A program made the translations under genes and the position numbers. This document shows positions 6,918 to 9,941 of a stretch of DNA of 9,941 nt, piece after piece (positions within the stretch are counted from its first letter, which is position 1; every line of letters starts with the position of its first letter). The notes below the pieces were generated by a model. The model did no database searches. It was not told the origin of the DNA and was given only the letters and a program-made list of their open reading frames with translations. Source of the DNA: Nitrospira sp. (lineage in GTDB: Bacteria > Nitrospirota > Nitrospiria > Nitrospirales > Nitrospiraceae); the NCBI GenBank assembly GCA_012032965.1, contig JAAUPT010000031.1, forward strand, positions 1 to 9,941, in the 5' to 3' direction.

Positions 6918-7157
6918 GTTGTGTCGGACAACAGGCTGTTTCGCAGCACACTTAACCTGTTGACCAACCAAGGTTCTTACCATGAGCATCCACCGAACCA
7001 GGTTTTCGTATCCCCTCAAAGTATCTTCTCTCTTCTTTTAACTACACTCGTTTCCGGTACATGAACGATTATGCGATGTTATCCTTCCCTCTGGCTATCA
7101 ACACACTCACTATCTACACGATAACAAAGGGACTCTTTGAAAGCAAGGCGAATCCCT
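6918..7157. other. Non-coding stretch between zapA and the 6S candidate
   Basis: About 240 nt without a convincing gene. Next to zapA, the - strand segment AGGGATT (7150-7156) can pair with AGTCCCT further on (around 7127-7133), a weak stem followed by a T-rich stretch that might end part of the zapBA transcript. Near 6954-7004 there is a loose inverted repeat, AACCTG on one side and CAGGTT on the other. No well-matched sigma70 promoter for the 6S candidate was found here, so its transcription source remains open. Confidence 0.5.
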
Positions 7158-7454
7158 CTATCGAAAGAGCGATGTCGGCATCTGCTCATCGATGGACTCC
7201 ATCAAGGTAGCCATTCGTCGTTCGACATCGGCCTCTCCTTGTGCACGTTTCTTCTCAGACTCAAACAGTTGATGGGCAAGGTTGATGGCAGTGAGCACCG
7301 CCAACCTTGACGGGGTCGTCGTTTTCATCCCTTCGGCCAGATGTTTCATGCGATCGTCGACAAAATGAGCCAGCCGCCGAATATAGGCGTCATCGCCGTC
7401 TCCCGTGACTGCGTACCGTTGACCATAAATCTCGACATCAATGGTCTTAGTCAA
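7158..7454 (-). CDS. zapA: Cell division protein ZapA
   Basis: The 98-residue product matches ZapA, a small cytoplasmic protein that cross-links FtsZ filaments in the Z-ring. It has the N-terminal IDVEIYGQRYAV beta segment, then IRRLAHFVDDRMKHLAEG, then RLAVLTAINLAHQLFE, and a C-terminal coiled-coil helix used for oligomerisation. The start is TTG at 7454, supported by a textbook AAGGAGGT (7460-7467) six bases upstream that lies inside the end of the zapB-like gene. The two genes overlap by 8 nt, so their translation is probably linked. No ATG or GTG nearby would fit as well. A 6S RNA candidate lies downstream, as is common after zapA in many bacteria. Confidence 0.92.
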   Translation of the reverse strand: MTKTIDVEIYGQRYAVTGDGDDAYIRRLAHFVDDRMKHLAEGMKTTTPSRLAVLTAINLAHQLFESEKKRAQGEADVERRMATLMESIDEQMPTSLFR

Positions 7455-7701
7455 TGGCCACCTCCTTGGGATCCTCGATGCATTCGATCAGTTCGATTTC
7501 GTTCATGACTTTTTCTATGCGTGCCCTGATATCGACCCGCTCCTTCTCCCATTGGCGATTCATATCATCCTGTGCAGCCAATCGCTGGCGGGCCGTCTTG
7601 ACCTCTTCTTCCAATACCGTATTTTTATGTTTGAGCTCTTGAACCAGCTGCACCAGATCACGGATTCGGGTTTCAAGCGCATCAAGTCGATCCAACGCCA
7701 T
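7447..7701 (-). CDS. zapB: ZapB-like coiled-coil cell division protein
   Basis: An 84-residue protein that is almost entirely one coiled coil: heptad-like spacing of Leu, Ile and Val runs from LDRLDALETRIRDLVQLVQELK through EEEVKTARQRLA to ARIEKVMNEIELI. It has no membrane segment or catalytic motif. Small coiled-coil proteins immediately upstream of zapA are usually ZapB or functionally similar Z-ring factors, which link ZapA-bound FtsZ to other division or chromosome proteins. The assignment rests on fold and context, since coiled coils carry little family signal. ATG 7701 follows an AGAGGAG ribosome site, and a strong promoter lies just upstream. The end of the gene contains the zapA ribosome site and overlaps the zapA start. 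Confidence 0.75.
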   Translation of the reverse strand: MALDRLDALETRIRDLVQLVQELKHKNTVLEEEVKTARQRLAAQDDMNRQWEKERVDIRARIEKVMNEIELIECIEDPKEVAID

Positions 7702-7721
7702 GACAGCTCCTCTTTGTTGTG

Positions 7722-7737
7722 CCCCTAGGAGTAGGGG
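7722..7737 (-). other. Short inverted repeat at the zapBA transcription start
   Basis: CCCCTA (7732-7737) and TAGGGG (7722-7727) form a 6-bp inverted repeat with a 4-nt spacer. It overlaps the expected transcription start of the zapBA promoter (near 7734), so it could be a repressor-type operator or a 5'-end stem on the mRNA. Nothing in the sequence decides between these, or excludes chance. Confidence 0.3.
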
Positions 7738-7740
7738 TGC

Positions 7741-7769
7741 ACTATAAAAACTTCACAACATCTTGTCAA
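7741..7769 (-). promoter_or_regulatory. Strong sigma70-type promoter for zapB-zapA (and probably 6S RNA)
   Basis: On the - strand a perfect TTGACA (7764-7769) is followed after exactly 17 bp by TATAGT (7741-7746), which matches 5 of 6 bases of the -10 consensus. Transcription would start near 7734, about 33 nt before the ATG of the zapB-like gene. The -35 hexamer contains the TGA stop codon of the upstream transglycosylase gene. This is the best promoter in the window and could drive zapB, zapA, the 6S candidate and, by read-through, rny. Confidence 0.85.
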
Positions 7770-9941
7770 GAAACGGATTTTTGGATTCCAGCCAGACGAC
7801 GATATTCTCTGTAGCTTCGCAATACCCGTTTTACGTAATGCCTCGTTTCTTGATAGTGGATGAGCTCAACAAACTCGTCTTCACTCCGCCCACGATACGT
7901 GGCTGCCCAATTCTTGACCACCATTGGGCCCGCATTATACGCAGCTATGGTCTGCACCAGATTGCCGGAAAACTGCGTGAGGAGTTGCTCCACGTACCGG
8001 ACGCCGATGCGAATGTTCATCTCTTGATCAAATAGATCTTCCCGAGCAAGTAGGGGAAGTCGATGCTGTTGAGCCACGGCATTGGCGGTAGCAGGCATCA
8101 CCTGCATTAATCCGATCGCTCCAACCCGAGAAACGGCTTTCCAATCGTACTGACTTTCTTCCCGAATAATTGCCGCCACGAGGAAGGGATCCACACCGTT
8201 GACCGCCGACATTTTAATGGTGGGGATCAATCCGGTTGGATAGGCGACTTGCCAGAGACCATCGGCGATCTCGCCACCGGTCCGCTCCAGCTTCTCCCGA
8301 AATCGAGATCGCACAAGACGCAAGGCGTGATGGTACGCACCGACTTCGTTCAACATGATTGATAGCGCCGCCAATGCCTCAGGGTCGCGACTATACTGAT
8401 CTGTCAAGGCTGCAAGTTCTCTGACGGCATCCTGCTCAAGGCCGAGCGCCCGTAGCTCGACCGCACGTCGATAGGCTGACTGCTGCTCGATATGCGCCCG
8501 ATTCTTTGCATGATTGTCCTGCGTCGAAGCTCCGGCTGACTCTGCAACCGGCTGAGCCAGGCTGGTGGAAACGGTGAGATTCTCCTGCTGAGCCCGCGGC
8601 TCGCTCGGCACGTCACCCAGGTCCCCTGCCAGTTGGCAGTAATAGGTATAGGGAAACTGTTGGCAAAGCCGCACAAACACCTCGTTGGACTTCGCGGCTT
8701 CTACATGGCCGTAGGAACGGGCAATCCAGTAGAGCGCTTGTGGCTCAAGCTCGCTCCCCTTCTGGTCGACGATCTGCTGCCACGCGCGGATTGCCTCGGG
8801 ATAGCGAGCCGTTCGGTAGAATACCCACCCTTCCCGCCATCGCGCCTCTGCGCGTTGAGAATCTGACGCTCCCGATTTCGCCGCCCGTCGATACTTCGTA
8901 ATCGCTTCGTCGAACCGTGATTGATCCTCAAGCCAAATCCCACCAAATACATTGATTTGCCCTTTTTGTTCCGGACTTAACTTTCGCTTGGAAAGCGTCC
9001 GACCGAGCTCTAAAAGCTTGTCTCCGAGCCCCTGCCTGAGATAGACCCTCGCTAGCCAAACAGTCGCCTCATCAGCCCGAGGTCCTTGTCCTACCGCAAG
9101 CTCCTGGAAGGTGGCGCGTGCTTGGTCGTAGAGTTTTAGGCGAACTTGTGCCACACCCAATTTCAGTGTGGCATCTCTGCGATGCGGAGAAGAGGGATCT
9201 TGCGTCAAGAACTTCTTCAACTCTTCAATCGCCTCGACGTGAAGCGATTGTCCGAGAAAAGCCTGGGCCCTCGCATAATGCTCATCCGGTGACGGCGCCC
9301 AGGGCTCACCTCCGATATTGCTCGCGAGCAGCGCCTCGGCTTCCTTTGCCTCCTTTGTATGCGGAAACTTTGCCCAGAGCTGCTTGAGCGTTTCTCGGGC
9401 TTCGTTCAATTGACTTTCCCGGAGTTGACAAGAAGCCAACCGGAACCGAGCGTGCGCAACGTGCCGCTCCCTATCGCTGAGGTCGACGGCCTTGACCAGC
9501 CAAGAAATGGCTTCTGGGCATCTCGAAGCCTGATACCACGCTTCCCCAACACGAAGTGTCGCTTGATTGAGTAAGTTGGAATCAGGAATAGCCTGAAGCA
9601 CGCCTTCAAACATGGCCGCCGCCTCCTTGGGATCACCCAAATGCAGCAAGGCCTCTCCGATCCAGAATCGGATATAGTCGTCGAGCGAGGGAAAGTCGCG
9701 TTGAGCCGCTCGAAGGTAGAAAATCGCTTCCGCCGGATTCTGGTCGATCAAGGCCACACCGGACAGCAACCCCGCTCGCTTCGCCCACAGTGAAGCCGGA
9801 AACTTATCCATCACCTTTCGGAGACGCTCAAGCTTCAGCGCCGCAACGCGGTCCCTCGTCAAACTGTTACTCAGTCGTTCTTTTGAGAAAGCCGCTGCGG
9901 CAAAGCATTCTTCCGCTGAGGCACAGCCATCGGTGGTTGAC
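7766..9941 (-). CDS. Soluble lytic murein transglycosylase with TPR-repeat N-terminal region (5' end outside window)
   Basis: The reading frame is open from the right edge to TGA at 7766-7768, so at least 724 residues are visible and the true start and any signal peptide are missing. The C-terminal 148 residues are a glycoside hydrolase family 23 (Slt-type) domain: IIREESQYDW with the catalytic Glu at about 8156-8158, then GAIGLMQVMPATAN, NIRIGVRYVEQLL and IAAYNAGPMVVKNW. Such enzymes cleave peptidoglycan between MurNAc and GlcNAc in the periplasm, leaving 1,6-anhydro ends. The remaining roughly 570 residues are helical TPR-like repeats, for example AEAIFYLRAAQRDFP, EAISWLVKAVDLSD, VEAIEELKKFLTQDP and DEAITKYRRAAKSG, that likely form a scaffold like the superhelical part of Slt70. 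The segment CASAEECFAAAAF lies near the edge. The stop codon overlaps the zapBA promoter. Confidence 0.93.
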   Translation of the reverse strand, partial: STTDGCASAEECFAAAAFSKERLSNSLTRDRVAALKLERLRKVMDKFPASLWAKRAGLLSGVALIDQNPAEAIFYLRAAQRDFPSLDDYIRFWIGEALLHLGDPKEAAAMFEGVLQAIPDSNLLNQATLRVGEAWYQASRCPEAISWLVKAVDLSDRERHVAHARFRLASCQLRESQLNEARETLKQLWAKFPHTKEAKEAEALLASNIGGEPWAPSPDEHYARAQAFLGQSLHVEAIEELKKFLTQDPSSPHRRDATLKLGVAQVRLKLYDQARATFQELAVGQGPRADEATVWLARVYLRQGLGDKLLELGRTLSKRKLSPEQKGQINVFGGIWLEDQSRFDEAITKYRRAAKSGASDSQRAEARWREGWVFYRTARYPEAIRAWQQIVDQKGSELEPQALYWIARSYGHVEAAKSNEVFVRLCQQFPYTYYCQLAGDLGDVPSEPRAQQENLTVSTSLAQPVAESAGASTQDNHAKNRAHIEQQSAYRRAVELRALGLEQDAVRELAALTDQYSRDPEALAALSIMLNEVGAYHHALRLVRSRFREKLERTGGEIADGLWQVAYPTGLIPTIKMSAVNGVDPFLVAAIIREESQYDWKAVSRVGAIGLMQVMPATANAVAQQHRLPLLAREDLFDQEMNIRIGVRYVEQLLTQFSGNLVQTIAAYNAGPMVVKNWAATYRGRSEDEFVELIHYQETRHYVKRVLRSYREYRRLAGIQKSVS

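Noticed and set aside
6635..6967. A 110-codon - strand frame between zapA and rny (and a 64-codon + strand frame, 6769-6963)
   Set aside because: Both overlap the structured 6S candidate, lack ribosome sites and have unprotein-like composition; the first merely runs into the rny leader.

Overview
The window reads as a stretch of chromosomal housekeeping DNA from a moderately GC-rich Gram-negative bacterium. The gene set (zapB-like, zapA, 6S-like RNA, rny, ymdB, xseA, xseB, tlyA) and protein style suggest Nitrospirota, probably Nitrospira. That placement is inference from gene order and sequence feel, not from a marker gene. No mobile element, CRISPR array, tRNA or rRNA was seen.

Layout. On the + strand at the left edge there is a possible C-terminal gene fragment (2-172), then a single-domain rhodanese (273-593) with its own good sigma70 promoter and a stem-loop between it and the next, convergent gene. 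Everything from 687 to the right edge lies on the - strand. In transcription order, right to left, these are: a large TPR lytic transglycosylase that runs off the window (7766-9941); a strong promoter overlapping its stop codon; zapB-like and zapA; a 520-nt non-coding stretch holding a strong 6S RNA candidate (about 6733-6917) and a terminator-like hairpin; RNase Y (rny); ymdB; exonuclease VII large (xseA) and small (xseB) subunits; tlyA; and an NAD-dependent sugar-nucleotide epimerase.

How they work together. Cell-wall cleavage (Slt) and Z-ring factors (ZapB/ZapA) sit next to a global transcription regulator RNA (6S) and the mRNA decay endonuclease RNase Y. RNase Y is coupled by an ATGA stop/start overlap to YmdB, a cyclic-nucleotide phosphodiesterase-type protein. 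Exonuclease VII and the TlyA 2'-O-ribose methyltransferase follow in the same direction and are probably co-transcribed.

Quality warning. Three genes are interrupted by single-base indels although the protein sense resumes immediately in another frame: rny (four missing bases), xseB (one missing) and tlyA (one missing, one extra). At least four of the seven sites are in homopolymers of 3 to 7 bases. The simplest reading is uncorrected sequencing or consensus error, so coordinates for these genes are given across the shifts.

Most interesting points. The 6S candidate has a predicted pRNA start that closely resembles the Escherichia coli one. The rny gene has a near-perfect Shine-Dalgarno in front of an ATT codon, while its only nearby upstream ATG is buried in a terminator-like hairpin.
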